Assembly: GCF_004102045.2 (NCBI RefSeq) | Contig: NZ_CP029684.2 | Location: 806,001-870,000 of the forward strand | Length of the DNA stretch: 64,000 nucleotides | From: Oenococcus sicerae | Lineage (GTDB): Bacteria > Bacillota > Bacilli > Lactobacillales > Lactobacillaceae | Reading direction: 5' to 3' | Shown here: in pieces, positions 51,089 to 61,671 of the stretch | How positions within the stretch are numbered: the stretch's first letter is position 1 | Layout: the number at the start of each line of letters is the position of its first letter | The notes under the pieces: model-generated | What the model was told of the DNA's origin: nothing | Seen by the model: the letters and a program-made list of their open reading frames with translations, nothing else | The model's database searches: none | Program-made: the position numbers and the translations under genes

Positions 51089-52360
51089 ATGAAGAAAATT
51101 TTCAAGATAATCGTTGCATTAGCTGGCGTTGTTATCTTGGCAGCAGTCACAATTTCAATGTTTATCACTAGTGGACCAAATACTAGCGGCAAAACTGTGA
51201 TTCAATTATTTTCAACAAAAACTGAGAATGCCGCGACCTATAAAGAACTTATCAAAAAATTCGAAAAGGCGAATCCAACGATCAAAGTTCAGCTTTCTTC
51301 GCCTTCAAATGCCGCGACTGTTTTAAAGACTGATTTGGCCAAAAATACTTTGCCAGATGTGATGGCAGTTGGTGGTGATACGACTTTTACATCCTTGCAA
51401 AGTTCTGAAGGTCTTCGGAATTTAGCTAATGAATCTTACGCTAAGAAAACACTGCCGGCTTACCGCAAGATGATCACGAGTCTTTATTCACAAAAGGGTC
51501 TTTATGCTGTCCCTTATGCCACAAATGCTTCAGGGATTATTTACAACAAAGATTTATTCAAAAAAGCTGGTATTAGCACTACGCCTAAGACCTGGAACGA
51601 GTTGATCGCTGATGCCAAGCTGCTTAAATCAAAAGGCATCGTCCCTTTTGAATCAGCGTATAAAGATACTTGGACGACAATGGCTGTTTGGAATCAGATT
51701 ACGTCAAATAGCATTCCGTCCAGTTGGATCACGAAACGTCTTAAAAATCAGACTACTTTTGCTGCAAGTCACCAGCAAGTGATGAGCAAATTTTTAGAGA
51801 TCACGAGCTATTCGCAATCTGATTATATGGGCACCTCTTACAATCAGGCTAATATCGATTTTGCCAAGGGTAAGGTAGCCATGATCGTGAATGGCAATTA
51901 TGAAATTCCAGCATTCACACCTTTGAATTCTAAAATTAATTCGGATATGTTTATGATGCCGATCAGCAATAATCCAGCTGACAACAAAGTGACTTCTGGT
52001 GTCGATGTTGCTTTTGCAATTGCAAAAGTTTCAACGCATGTGTCAGCTGATAATAAACTAGTGGCTTTTTTAATGGAAAATAAAAATGCCGAAATCTATA
52101 ACAAGGAACAGTTCTCATTTTCAGCTATCAAAGGAGTGAAACAAACAAGTCCTTTGGTTGCCGGAATCACTGATCAAGTTAATAAAGGCAATGTCATTAA
52201 TTATCCGGATCACTATTACCCAGCCGCGCTGGATATGACACAGGTCTTGACTCAAGCTGGCCTAAACGCAGCTAATCATATGGCTCTGAATACAAATATC
52301 GCTAAATCGTTAAAACATGCAGATTCATTGTTTAACGCCGCTAATGTTCAGGAGAAATAA
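51089..52360 (+). CDS. ABC sugar-binding protein without lipobox
   Basis: 423 residues, family 1 extracellular solute-binding protein (LPDVMAVGGDTTF, YGVPYATN-like AVPYATNASGIIYNKDLF). ATG 51089 follows GGAGGGGGT; the GTG frame start at 51074 is rejected. As in the other binding protein, the hydrophobic N terminus (VALAGVVILAAVTISMFI) is followed by TSGPNTSG with no Cys, so the protein is probably anchored by an uncleaved segment. Sugar unknown; relatives often bind alpha-glucosides or galactosides. Confidence 0.9.
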   Translation: MKKIFKIIVALAGVVILAAVTISMFITSGPNTSGKTVIQLFSTKTENAATYKELIKKFEKANPTIKVQLSSPSNAATVLKTDLAKNTLPDVMAVGGDTTFTSLQSSEGLRNLANESYAKKTLPAYRKMITSLYSQKGLYAVPYATNASGIIYNKDLFKKAGISTTPKTWNELIADAKLLKSKGIVPFESAYKDTWTTMAVWNQITSNSIPSSWITKRLKNQTTFAASHQQVMSKFLEITSYSQSDYMGTSYNQANIDFAKGKVAMIVNGNYEIPAFTPLNSKINSDMFMMPISNNPADNKVTSGVDVAFAIAKVSTHVSADNKLVAFLMENKNAEIYNKEQFSFSAIKGVKQTSPLVAGITDQVNKGNVINYPDHYYPAALDMTQVLTQAGLNAANHMALNTNIAKSLKHADSLFNAANVQEK

Positions 52361-52361
52361 T

Positions 52362-53240
52362 ATGAGACAAGCTAAGAAAAAAATAAATTTCACTTATTAT
52401 GTGATGGTCGTGCCTATGGCACTCTTGTTCTTCGCCTTCCACACAATTCCTTTCCTGCGTGGTGTCTTTTATAGTTTTACTGATTGGAAAGGCTTTGGCA
52501 GCTGGCATTTTGTCGGTCTGAGAAACTATGGCTATATGTTTACCAATTCGAATATTGGCAGCGCTTATGCTTTCACTTTTAAATTTGCGATCGCTGCCAC
52601 GATTTTGGTCAATGTGATCGCACTTTTGATCGCACTGGGGCTGACGAGCAAAATTAAATTTCAAAATACCTTAAAGGCAATTTATTTTCTGCCTTATATG
52701 CTTGGCACTTTGATCGTTGGTTTCATTTTCAACTTTGTTTTTGGCAACATGCTGCCGAGTTTGGGTAAATTTTTACACTGGGGATTTCTGGAAACGAATA
52801 TTTTAGGTACCAGCCATGCTTGGATCGGTATTCTGATCGTCACAGTCTGGCAAGGGCTAGCCTTTAATACCTTAATTTATATGTCGGGTCTGCAGTCGGT
52901 CAGCCCGGATCTTTATGAAGCTGCTTCTTTAGATGGTGTGACGCCTTGGCAGAAGTTTTGGAAGATCACTTTTCCTTTGATCGCACCATTTTTCACGATC
53001 AATTTGGTTTTGTCAGTCAAGGGTTATTTGATGGTCTTCGATCAGATTATGGCCATGACCAGCGGCGGTCCGGGAAACAGTACTACTTCGATCTCTGTGT
53101 TGATTTATAACCAAGGCTTTCAAGGATCGCAATTTGCGATTCAATCAGCCAATGCGGTCATGTTGTTTATCATCGTGGCTGCGATTTCCTTATTCCAGCT
53201 GAATGTACTGAATAAGAGAGAGGACCGGATCGAAAACTAA
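52362..53240 (+). CDS. ABC sugar permease, MalF type
   Basis: 292 residues starting MRQAKKKINF, with AGGAG eight bases upstream. Six transmembrane segments, EAA loop DLYEAASLDGVTPWQKFWKI. Its stop overlaps the start of the next permease (TAATG). Confidence 0.93.
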   Translation: MRQAKKKINFTYYVMVVPMALLFFAFHTIPFLRGVFYSFTDWKGFGSWHFVGLRNYGYMFTNSNIGSAYAFTFKFAIAATILVNVIALLIALGLTSKIKFQNTLKAIYFLPYMLGTLIVGFIFNFVFGNMLPSLGKFLHWGFLETNILGTSHAWIGILIVTVWQGLAFNTLIYMSGLQSVSPDLYEAASLDGVTPWQKFWKITFPLIAPFFTINLVLSVKGYLMVFDQIMAMTSGGPGNSTTSISVLIYNQGFQGSQFAIQSANAVMLFIIVAAISLFQLNVLNKREDRIEN

Positions 53241-54106
53241 TGCAAACAGTAAATGAGTCACTTAAAGTAACGAAAACAAGGCCATCAAAACACATTAACT
53301 ACACGGCAACAGCCGTCTTGGCGGTTCTAGGTATCTTTGCGATCCTTGGCCCGCTGTATATTACCTTGATGATCGCGGTCAAGAATCCGTCTGACATGAC
53401 AAACGTCCTCTCTTGGCCTAAACAATTTAACTGGAGCAATTTCACAAATGCTTGGCAGATGACAGACTTTCCTACGATGTTTAGAAACACACTCTTTATT
53501 ACGGCTTGGACGATTATCTTTACGATCATCACGAATTCAGCCGCTGCTTATGCAATCACAAGAAATCGCGGACAAAGCAAATTTTTTAATGCTTTGTATT
53601 ATTACTTCATCTCAGCAATGTTCATTCCCTTCAATGTGATCATGCTGCCTTTGGTGCGTGAGGTGTCATCAATGCACATGGACAATGATTTTGGTATTAC
53701 TTTTCTGTACATTGTCTTCGGTATGCCGATGAATATCTTCTTGTATTCTGGTTTTGTTAAACAAATTCCAGTCGCACTTGAAGAAGCCGCTGTCATGGAT
53801 GGTGCTAAGCCCTATCAGGTCTTCTTTAAAGTCATTTTTCCGTTAATGATGCCGATGCATGCGACCGTGGCGATCCTATCATTTATGTGGACTTGGAACG
53901 ATTTTCTCATGCCTTTAGTCTTACTGAGTGATCCTAAACAGCAGACTTTGCAGCTGGCACAATATGTGTTCCAAGGCCAATTCTCAACAAATTACAATTT
54001 AGCCTTTGCTTCGTATGTGCTTGTATTAGCACCGGTCTTGATTATGTATGTGATTTTTCAACGTTTCATCATCTCTGGTGTCGTCTCTGGTGCCATTAAA
54101 GGATAA
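53240..54106 (+). CDS. ABC sugar permease, MalG type
   Basis: 288 residues, six transmembrane segments, EAA loop ALEEAAVMDGAKPYQVFFKV. No ATPase gene follows, so the importer must share an ATPase encoded elsewhere. Confidence 0.93.
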   Translation: MQTVNESLKVTKTRPSKHINYTATAVLAVLGIFAILGPLYITLMIAVKNPSDMTNVLSWPKQFNWSNFTNAWQMTDFPTMFRNTLFITAWTIIFTIITNSAAAYAITRNRGQSKFFNALYYYFISAMFIPFNVIMLPLVREVSSMHMDNDFGITFLYIVFGMPMNIFLYSGFVKQIPVALEEAAVMDGAKPYQVFFKVIFPLMMPMHATVAILSFMWTWNDFLMPLVLLSDPKQQTLQLAQYVFQGQFSTNYNLAFASYVLVLAPVLIMYVIFQRFIISGVVSGAIKG

Positions 54107-54122
54107 ATCAAAGTTAAATGAG

Positions 54123-54151
54123 CTTACAAAATATGAATTTTCTTTTAGAAT
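54123..54151 (+). promoter_or_regulatory. Candidate leaderless promoter for the 54159 gene
   Basis: CTTACA (54123-54128), 17-base spacer, TAGAAT (54146-54151). Initiation about seven bases later falls on the ATG at 54159. Confidence 0.45.
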
Positions 54152-54158
54152 AAAAGAG

Positions 54159-54371
54159 ATGGAAAAAATAAAGAGACAAGAAAATCAAAATAAACTGAGC
54201 CCTGAAGAATTGATCAGCCAGCGGTCTAGAATTGCACATCAGCGTGTGAGTGATGCTAATGAAAAAAATAAGCATAAAAGCCGGTTTGACTATATCACAA
54301 TTTCGATGGCGGTTCTGATGGCTTTGGTGACAATTTTTGGAATCGTGATCGGTCTATTGACGGTTCGATAA
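54159..54371 (+). CDS. Small protein with C-terminal transmembrane segment
   Basis: 70 residues (MEKIKRQENQNKLS): a highly charged cytoplasmic part and one transmembrane segment at the end (ITISMAVLMALVTIFGIVI). The frame is open to 54078, but the TAGAAT at 54146-54151 suggests the mRNA begins at the ATG. Not recognised. It may be a regulator or membrane-shaping peptide; position between the ABC operon and pyr operon gives no clue. Confidence 0.6.
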   Translation: MEKIKRQENQNKLSPEELISQRSRIAHQRVSDANEKNKHKSRFDYITISMAVLMALVTIFGIVIGLLTVR

Positions 54372-54384
54372 TTACGTGTATAAT
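54357..54384 (+). promoter_or_regulatory. Promoter of the pyr operon
   Basis: TTGACG (54357-54362), 16-base spacer, TATAAT (54379-54384). Initiation near 54391 gives a leader of about 104 bases before pyrB, containing the terminator below. Confidence 0.7.
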
Positions 54385-54430
54385 TTTGAATGATGCTAAA
54401 GCAGCGCAAACAATCGGTATTATTTTTCGG

Positions 54431-54474
54431 AAACAACTTCTAAGTCTTCATTGATTTAGGAGTTGTTTTTTTTT
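54431..54474 (+). terminator. Terminator/attenuator in the pyr leader
   Basis: AACAACT pairs with AGTTGTT; TCTAA with TTAGG region extends the stem, then nine Ts. It lies after the promoter and before pyrB, so it must be read through: an attenuator. No PyrR-binding loop is visible and pyrR is not in the window. Confidence 0.7.
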
Positions 54475-54494
54475 GTAAAAAAAAGGAGAGCAAC

Positions 54495-55421
54495 ATGGCA
54501 AATGTATTTGTGAACATCAATGATTTATCTAATCAAGATCTACTATCGATCATCCATCAGGCTTTGTTATTTAAGAGTGGGCAGCTTTTGCCTGTTATGA
54601 ATAAACAGGTCGTTGCCAATCTTTTTTTTGAGAATTCAACTCGAACTGTGACTAGTTTTCAAATGGCTGAAATCAAATTAGGCTACGAGCGAATCGTGAT
54701 CGATCCGAACAAATCATCGGCTGTCAAAGGCGAAAGTCTTGAAGATACTTTGAAAACATTAAAAGTGATCGGCGTAGATACTGTCGTGATTCGTCATACT
54801 TTACGCGGCTGGTATGACAACTTTTGTCAAATGGCTGGTAAAGAAATACCAAAATTGATCAATGCTGGTGATGGCAACGGCCAGCACCCATCGCAAAGTC
54901 TTTTGGATCTGATGACGATCATTGAAACCTTTGACCATTTTCGTGGTTTAAAAGTTCGTATCATTGGCGATATTTATCATTCACGAGTGGCTCGCTCGAA
55001 CGCCGAAATACTAGATCGACTCGGTGCTAACGTCACTTTTGCCGGACCAAAAGTCTGGTCGGACCCGTCACTAACGCAGTTTGGTCATGTTGTTGACATG
55101 GATGACGACCTAGAACAGCAGGATGTGGTGATGCTATTGAGAGTTCAGCATGAGCGTTTAACAGATGGTGAAAATGCACATTTTACGATTGACCAATATC
55201 ACGAACAGTATGGCCTGACTCGAGCTCGCTATGATCGTTTGAAAGATCAAGCAATCATCATGCATCCGGCGCCAGTAAATCGTGGTGTTGAAATTGATTC
55301 AGACTTAGTTGAATCACCTAAGTCTCGTATTTTTCAGCAGATGGCAAATGGTGTTTTTGCCCGCATGGCTATTTTAAATTCTTTGAATACTTCCGTTTTG
55401 CAAAAGGAGCTGCTTAAATGA
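54495..55421 (+). CDS. pyrB: Aspartate carbamoyltransferase catalytic subunit
   Basis: 308 residues. Second step of UMP synthesis. The carbamoyl phosphate motif FFENSTRTVTSF and HPSQSLLD, plus MHPAPVNRG, are present. No regulatory subunit gene follows, as usual in Gram-positives. AAAAGGAG precedes the ATG. Confidence 0.96.
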   Translation: MANVFVNINDLSNQDLLSIIHQALLFKSGQLLPVMNKQVVANLFFENSTRTVTSFQMAEIKLGYERIVIDPNKSSAVKGESLEDTLKTLKVIGVDTVVIRHTLRGWYDNFCQMAGKEIPKLINAGDGNGQHPSQSLLDLMTIIETFDHFRGLKVRIIGDIYHSRVARSNAEILDRLGANVTFAGPKVWSDPSLTQFGHVVDMDDDLEQQDVVMLLRVQHERLTDGENAHFTIDQYHEQYGLTRARYDRLKDQAIIMHPAPVNRGVEIDSDLVESPKSRIFQQMANGVFARMAILNSLNTSVLQKELLK

Positions 55422-56728
55422 CCTCGACTTTAATTAAACATGCGCGTGTGGTGATGGGCGAAAATAAATTGGTTAAATGTGATCTATTACTGAAAGACGG
55501 CCTGATCGCTGAACTGGCTGAAGATCTTGTTTGCGAAGCCGATCATATCGTTGATGCCAAAATGGCTCTGCTGCTGCCTGGTCTGATCGATGTTCATGTT
55601 CATTTTAGAGAACCGGGTTTTGCTGATAAAGAGACGATCGCGACAGGATCTAGTGCTGCTGCGCGCGGCGGATTCACGACTGTTTTTGCCATGCCGAATT
55701 TAAATCCGGTGGTTGATAATGTTGCTGTTTTACAAAATATGCAAGCTTTAAATCGGCGGGATGCTGTCGTGAAAATCAAACAATATGCGGCTATTTCGGC
55801 TGGTCTCACTGCTAATAAAGTGGATGATCTGCCGGCCTTGGCCAAAGCTGGTGCGATTGCTTTTACGAATGATGGCAAAGGTGTCCAGACTGCCGACACG
55901 ATGTATCAAGCCATGCAGGCAGCTGCTAAAGTTCATAAAGTTTTGGTCGCACATGTTGAAGATGATTCCTTGATCCATGCTGGTGTCATGAACGCTGGAC
56001 CGTCGGCCAAAGCTTTAGGACTGCCAGGTGCTAGTAAATTAAGCGAGACTTCCCAATTGGCTCGCGATCTGATGATTGCCAAAGCGACTGGCGTCCATTA
56101 TCATGTTGCCCATTTATCAGCCTTGGAAAGTGTTGAATTAATTCGTATTGCCAAACAGCATAGCATTAACGTGACTGCTGAAGTTTCCCCGCATCATCTT
56201 TTGTTAGACGACAGTATGATCGTGAAAGATGACGCCAATATGAAAATGAATCCGCCTTTGCGTTCGGCGGATGATCGAGCTGCTTTGATCGCTGGCTTAT
56301 TGGACGGCACGATCGATATGGTCGCAACAGATCACGCACCGCATACGGATCGGGAAAAAGCACAATCGATGTTAACGGCACCCAATGGTGTGACAGGCAT
56401 TGAGACAAGTTTCCCACTGCTTTATACGCATTTAGTCAAACCAGGTATTATGACTTGGCACCGTTTGTTAGAAGTGATGAATCAAAAGGCAGCTGAAGTA
56501 TTTGGCTTGACCGATGCCGCCACAAAACTCGCAGTTGGTCAGCCGGCAGATCTAGCACTGTTTGACATTGACCATGCTCATACGATCCGAGCCGATGAAT
56601 TTGCCTCCAAAGGCAGTAATAGTCCTTTTATCAATTGGACGATTTTTGGCCAAACACAGGCAACCTGGGTCAATGGCAAACAAGTCTATGCAGCGGAAAG
56701 GAGCGAAGCATGGCAAAACGTTATTTAG
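55418..56728 (+). CDS. pyrC: Dihydroorotase
   Basis: 436 residues, type I enzyme. Metal ligands in DVHVHFREPGF and ATDHAPHT; the bridging region is HVAHLSALES. Third step of UMP synthesis. Overlaps pyrB by four bases (ATGA) and carA by 19. Confidence 0.96.
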   Translation: MTSTLIKHARVVMGENKLVKCDLLLKDGLIAELAEDLVCEADHIVDAKMALLLPGLIDVHVHFREPGFADKETIATGSSAAARGGFTTVFAMPNLNPVVDNVAVLQNMQALNRRDAVVKIKQYAAISAGLTANKVDDLPALAKAGAIAFTNDGKGVQTADTMYQAMQAAAKVHKVLVAHVEDDSLIHAGVMNAGPSAKALGLPGASKLSETSQLARDLMIAKATGVHYHVAHLSALESVELIRIAKQHSINVTAEVSPHHLLLDDSMIVKDDANMKMNPPLRSADDRAALIAGLLDGTIDMVATDHAPHTDREKAQSMLTAPNGVTGIETSFPLLYTHLVKPGIMTWHRLLEVMNQKAAEVFGLTDAATKLAVGQPADLALFDIDHAHTIRADEFASKGSNSPFINWTIFGQTQATWVNGKQVYAAERSEAWQNVI

Positions 56729-57801
56729 TTTTAGAGAACGGTTCAATTTATACTGGTGAAGCTTTTGGTGCAGCAGCGGGAGCGGTCGGCGAATTGGTTT
56801 TCAATACGGGTATGACAGGTTATCAGGAAACGATCACGGACCTTTCTTACGCCAATCAGATGATTGTGTTTACCTATCCGCTAATTGGTAATTATGGGAT
56901 CAATCGTGATGATTCAGAAAGTCTGCGACCAGCTGCGGCAGCCATTGTCACACACGAAGTTGCCCGTCGTCCCAGTAATTGGCGCATGCAGATTTCCTTG
57001 ACTGAATGGGCTGAAAAAATGAACCTGCCGGGTATCACGGATATTGACACACGAGCTTTAACAAAAGAATTACGCGATCAGGGTGTTATGAAAGCGGCTT
57101 TGGTTGACCAGTTGGCCGCAGATACACTGCCTAAATTACGCATACAGCAGCTGCCGACTAACCAAGTCCAAGCTGTGACAGTTCACAGTGGTTATCAGAA
57201 TCCAAATACAGGTGTCACGATCGCCCTGATTGATTTTGGCTTGAAGAACTCAATTTTGCGTTCTTTAGCGGCGCGTCAATGCAATGTGGTTGTGTTTCCA
57301 GCCGATGTTGATGCTAAGACGGTACTGGAAATCGATCCTGACGGGGTCATGCTATCAAACGGTCCTGGAGATCCACAGTCAGTTAGTTATGCGATTCCGA
57401 CAATCCAAGCATTGCAAAAAGTTAAACCTTTATTCGGTATCTGTTTAGGCCATCAGCTGTTTGCTATGGCTAATGGTGCGAAGACTTTCAAAATGAAATT
57501 CGGTCATCGTGGCTTCAATCATGCTGTGCGGTCAATTGATGATCCAAGGTTAGCATTTACATCGCAGAACCATGGTTACGCGGTCGATGAAGGATCACTT
57601 ATTAATACAGATCTAATCGTGACTTATCGTGAAATCAATGATAATACGATCGAAGGGCTAAAGTCGACTGTTTATCCAGCTTTTTCAGCCCAATTTCATC
57701 CCGACGCCGCGCCTGGTCCGCATGATGCCGATACGATTTTCGACGATTTCTTGCAGTTGATCGCAGCTGACAAAAGGAGGAAAAATGCCCAAAAGATCTG
57801 A
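56710..57801 (+). CDS. carA: Carbamoyl phosphate synthase small subunit
   Basis: 363 residues from ATG 56710 ([12 protein letters not shown]), with AAAGGAG upstream; the longer frame is rejected. Class I glutamine amidotransferase: nucleophile Cys in [10 protein letters not shown], His in [11 protein letters not shown]. The usual Glu of the triad is Asp here (HPD for HPE), which I believe also occurs in other lactic acid bacteria. It supplies ammonia to CarB. Overlaps both neighbours. Confidence 0.95.
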   Translation: MAKRYLVLENGSIYTGEAFGAAAGAVGELVFNTGMTGYQETITDLSYANQMIVFTYPLIGNYGINRDDSESLRPAAAAIVTHEVARRPSNWRMQISLTEWAEKMNLPGITDIDTRALTKELRDQGVMKAALVDQLAADTLPKLRIQQLPTNQVQAVTVHSGYQNPNTGVTIALIDFGLKNSILRSLAARQCNVVVFPADVDAKTVLEIDPDGVMLSNGPGDPQSVSYAIPTIQALQKVKPLFGICLGHQLFAMANGAKTFKMKFGHRGFNHAVRSIDDPRLAFTSQNHGYAVDEGSLINTDLIVTYREINDNTIEGLKSTVYPAFSAQFHPDAAPGPHDADTIFDDFLQLIAADKRRKNAQKI

Positions 57802-60800
57802 TATCCATAAAATACTCGTCATTGGTTCTGGTCCGATCGTGATCGGCCAAGCTGCCGAATTTGATTATTCCGGGACTCAAGCCAGTCTATCTTTACGTGA
57901 AGAAGGCTACTCGGTTGTTTTGATCAATTCTAATCCAGCCACGATTATGACCGATGCCGAAACCGCCGATAAAGTGTACATCGAACCATTGACGCTGGAT
58001 TTTGTTGAAAATGTCTTGAGAAAAGAACGACCGGATGCGATTTTAGCTACTCTGGGTGGCCAGACTGGTTTGAATTTGGCTAAGGCTTTGTCGGAAGATG
58101 GCATTTTAGACGAACTAGGCATTGAATTGCTTGGAACGAAATTGGCAGCGATCGAACAAGCCGAAGACCGCGAAAAATTTAAAGAGTTAATGGAAGCACT
58201 CAAAGAACCAATTCCAAAATCTCAAACAGCTACTAGTTTGAGTACGGCTGTCAATTTTGCCGAACATCAAGGATATCCCGTGATCGTGCGTCCAGCCTAT
58301 ACTTTAGGCGGCAGCGGCGGCGGTATTGCCAATAATGAAAAAGAATTGAGACAAATTGCCGCAAATGGTTTGGAATTATCTCCGGTTTCCCAAATCTTGG
58401 TTGAAGAGTCAATTGCTGGTTATAAAGAAATTGAGTTTGAAGTCATGCGTGATGCTAAAGACAATGCTTTAGTCGTTGCTTCGATGGAAAACTTGGATCC
58501 AGTCGGCATTCACACAGGTGATTCGATCGTGCTGGCGCCTGTACAGACACTATCGGACAAAGAATACCAAATGCTGCGCGATGCGGCCTTGAAAATCATT
58601 CGGGTATTGAAAATTCAAGGTGGTGCTAATGTGCAGCTGGCTTTAGATCCGACTAGTTTTGAGTACGATATCATCGAAGTGAATCCGCGTGTTTCCCGAT
58701 CCTCGGCCTTGGCTTCTAAAGCAACTGGTTATCCGATCGCTAAAATTGCTGCTAAAATTGCTGTCGGCCTGACACTCGATGAAATTATTAATCCTGTTAC
58801 CGGCAGCAGTAAAGCAGCCTTCGAACCAGCGCTGGATTATGTTGTTGTGAAAATTCCACGCTGGCCCTTTGACAAATTCACGACAGCTGACAGGCATTTA
58901 GGCACACAGATGAAAGCCACAGGAGAAGTGATGGCGATCGGCCGCAATATTGAGAGCGCTTTGATGAAGGCTATACGTTCTTTGGAAATCGGTGCCTTGG
59001 CTCTAGATGAGATCACTTTTCCAGAATGGTCGCAGGCACAATTGCTGGATGCACTTTGGCCGGCACGTGATGATCGTCTATTTATGATCGCTGATCTTTT
59101 GCGCCGTGGCGTCAGCAGCAAAAGCATTCATGATAGGAGTATGATCGATTATTTCTTCTTAGACAAAATCGCTCATCTGATCGAAATCGAAAATGCTCTA
59201 AAACAGCATCCATTTGATCGGAATTATTTAACTATGGCCAAGAAAAACGGTTTTCCGGACGCCGTTATTGCTCGCTACTGGCACATTGGCGAATCAGATG
59301 CCCGGGCTTTCCGAGAAAAACAGCATTTATTACCGACTTATAAAATGGTCGATACGGCAGCTGGCGAATTTGTTTCCAAAACACCTTACTATTATTCGAC
59401 TTACGAAGGGGAAAATGAATCCCAGACCATTGGTCCAAAAAGCGTTCTTGTTTTGGGATCCGGGCCGATCAGAATTGGGCAGGGTGTGGAGTTCGATTAT
59501 GCGACCGTTCATTGTGTCAAGGCGATTCAAAAAGCCGGTTATAAGGCAATTGTCATCAATTCAAATCCCGAGACAGTTTCAACCGATTTTTCAATTTCCG
59601 ATAAGCTGTATTTTGAACCGATCACGCTTGAAGATGTCTTAAATGTTGTGTCTTTGGAGCATCCTTTGGGTGTGATTGTCCAATTCGGCGGTCAGACAGC
59701 GATTAATTTAGCCGCGCCTTTGCAGGATGCTGGCGTGCGGATTTTAGGAACAGCTGTTCAGGATATTAATCGGGCTGAAGATCGTGAGGATTTTGGCGAT
59801 GTTATCCAGCGGCTGAATTTACCCCAGCCAGTTGGGAAAACAGCCAGTTCAGCTGAAGCTGCTTTAGCTGCTGCCAAACAAGTTGGCTACCCGATCTTGA
59901 TTCGGCCATCTTACGTATTGGGCGGCCGCGCCATGGAGATCGTGACTAACGCTAACGAACTGAGCAAATACATTCATCGTGCTGTTAAAGTTTCCCATGA
60001 ACATCCGGTTTTGATCGACTCTTATCTGACTGGCAAGGAAGCAGAAGTTGATGTTATCAGTGATGGCAAGACGGTAGTCATTCCTGGCATTATGGAACAT
60101 ATTGAACGCGCCGGTGTCCATTCCGGCGATTCCATGTCTGTTTATCCGCCACAGTATCTCAGCCAGAATGTACAGGATCAGATCGTGAAAGCCTCAATTC
60201 AGATTGCGAAATCTTTGCATACGATCGGGCTTATGAACGTTCAATTTGTGATTCACGATGAAAAGGCCTATATTATTGAAGCCAATCCGCGTGCTTCGCG
60301 AACTGTGCCCTTTATTTCTAAAGTGACACAAATACCTTTAGCACAGTTAGCTACCAGCGTGATTCTGGGCAGTTCGTTGACAAAATTGGGTTTTCATGAG
60401 GGCCTTGTTGAAAAAAGCCGCCTGGTCCATGTCAAAGCACCGATTTTCTCATTCTCCAAGCTGCCGAAAGTAGACTCGTCATTAGGGCCGGAAATGAAGT
60501 CGACCGGTGAGGTGATGGGCAGTGATCAAACCTTGTCAAAAGCGCTCTACAAGGCGTTTGTTGCTTCTGGCTTTCATCTGCCCGATCACGGGAACGCCCT
60601 CTTTACGATCGCCGATCGCGATAAAAAAGAAGCGTTGCCATTGGCCAAACGCTTTAGCCATTTGGGCTATATGATATGGGCAACTTCGGGTACAGCTGCT
60701 TATCTCCGAGCTCACCAGCTGCGTGTCAAAGAATTAGGCAAAATTTCTGATCAAGCCGACAATCCGGTCGCAGCGATGCGTAGCGGTCAATTGCAATTAG

Positions 60801-60982
60801 TTATCAATACTTTGGAAACGGATGAATTATTGGAACCTGATGGTCGCCAGATCCGCTCGGCTGCGATTGAAAATGCCGTGCCCTTATTCACGTCGCTTGA
60901 TACAGTTTCTGCTTTTTTACAGGTTTTGGAAAGTCGTTCCTTTGTTGTTGATCCAATCGAAGAAAGGCGGCCGCAACTATGA
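57785..60982 (+). CDS. carB: Carbamoyl phosphate synthase large subunit
   Basis: 1065 residues, two homologous ATP-grasp halves: [17 protein letters not shown] starts the first and [17 protein letters not shown] the second (about residue 555). The C-terminal allosteric MGS domain ([17 protein letters not shown]) binds UMP or similar. Placement in the pyr operon shows it serves pyrimidine synthesis. AAAGGAGG precedes the ATG. Confidence 0.97.
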   Translation: MPKRSDIHKILVIGSGPIVIGQAAEFDYSGTQASLSLREEGYSVVLINSNPATIMTDAETADKVYIEPLTLDFVENVLRKERPDAILATLGGQTGLNLAKALSEDGILDELGIELLGTKLAAIEQAEDREKFKELMEALKEPIPKSQTATSLSTAVNFAEHQGYPVIVRPAYTLGGSGGGIANNEKELRQIAANGLELSPVSQILVEESIAGYKEIEFEVMRDAKDNALVVASMENLDPVGIHTGDSIVLAPVQTLSDKEYQMLRDAALKIIRVLKIQGGANVQLALDPTSFEYDIIEVNPRVSRSSALASKATGYPIAKIAAKIAVGLTLDEIINPVTGSSKAAFEPALDYVVVKIPRWPFDKFTTADRHLGTQMKATGEVMAIGRNIESALMKAIRSLEIGALALDEITFPEWSQAQLLDALWPARDDRLFMIADLLRRGVSSKSIHDRSMIDYFFLDKIAHLIEIENALKQHPFDRNYLTMAKKNGFPDAVIARYWHIGESDARAFREKQHLLPTYKMVDTAAGEFVSKTPYYYSTYEGENESQTIGPKSVLVLGSGPIRIGQGVEFDYATVHCVKAIQKAGYKAIVINSNPETVSTDFSISDKLYFEPITLEDVLNVVSLEHPLGVIVQFGGQTAINLAAPLQDAGVRILGTAVQDINRAEDREDFGDVIQRLNLPQPVGKTASSAEAALAAAKQVGYPILIRPSYVLGGRAMEIVTNANELSKYIHRAVKVSHEHPVLIDSYLTGKEAEVDVISDGKTVVIPGIMEHIERAGVHSGDSMSVYPPQYLSQNVQDQIVKASIQIAKSLHTIGLMNVQFVIHDEKAYIIEANPRASRTVPFISKVTQIPLAQLATSVILGSSLTKLGFHEGLVEKSRLVHVKAPIFSFSKLPKVDSSLGPEMKSTGEVMGSDQTLSKALYKAFVASGFHLPDHGNALFTIADRDKKEALPLAKRFSHLGYMIWATSGTAAYLRAHQLRVKELGKISDQADNPVAAMRSGQLQLVINTLETDELLEPDGRQIRSAAIENAVPLFTSLDTVSAFLQVLESRSFVVDPIEERRPQL

Positions 60983-61671
60983 CAAAAATGACCGACAATC
61001 TGTTTATTGCTTTGGATTTTACTGCGGGCGGACAGGCTTTGGATTTTTTGAAACATTTTAAAGGTATTCGACCGGCTGTCAAGGTGGGGATGGCTTTATT
61101 TTACGCAACCGGTGCAGATTTTATCCATGAATTAAGACAAGAAGGTTATCCGGTTTTCCTGGATCTCAAGCTTTTTGACATACCGAATACGGTTGCGGCT
61201 AGCATGATTTCGATCAATCGACTGGATGTTCAATTTTTGACCTTGCATGCTTTAGGCGGCCAAAAAATGTTGGCTGCTGCTGTGAAAGAAAAGGCTGAGA
61301 ATTTAAAACTGTTAGCTGTTACACAACTGACTTCTTTATCTGAAACAGAGATACAGCAAACACAAATGACAACTGTTCAAGTTGGCAAGTCAGTTCAGCA
61401 TTTGGCCAAGATCGCTGAATCGGCGGGAATGGACGGCACGATTTCTTCAGCACAGGAAGCTGATTTGATCCAGCAAGTCACAGGGCCGAATTTCTTAAAG
61501 GTCACTCCTGGTATTCGCCTAGCTGATGGTCAGCGGGACGATCAAAGCCGGATCGCAACACCAGCTTATGCAAAAGATCACGGTGCCAATGCCTTGGTGA
61601 TTGGCAGACCCATTACGCAGGCTGCAGATCCTTTGGCTGTTTATAAAAAAATATTGGAGGATTTTACATGA
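60979..61671 (+). CDS. pyrF: Orotidine 5'-phosphate decarboxylase
   Basis: 230 residues. Active-site [11 protein letters not shown] with the Asp-Lys-Asp array; [16 protein letters not shown] phosphate loop. Last step to UMP. Start overlaps carB (ATGA); a second ATG at 60988 is possible. No cysteine. Confidence 0.96.
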   Translation: MTKMTDNLFIALDFTAGGQALDFLKHFKGIRPAVKVGMALFYATGADFIHELRQEGYPVFLDLKLFDIPNTVAASMISINRLDVQFLTLHALGGQKMLAAAVKEKAENLKLLAVTQLTSLSETEIQQTQMTTVQVGKSVQHLAKIAESAGMDGTISSAQEADLIQQVTGPNFLKVTPGIRLADGQRDDQSRIATPAYAKDHGANALVIGRPITQAADPLAVYKKILEDFT

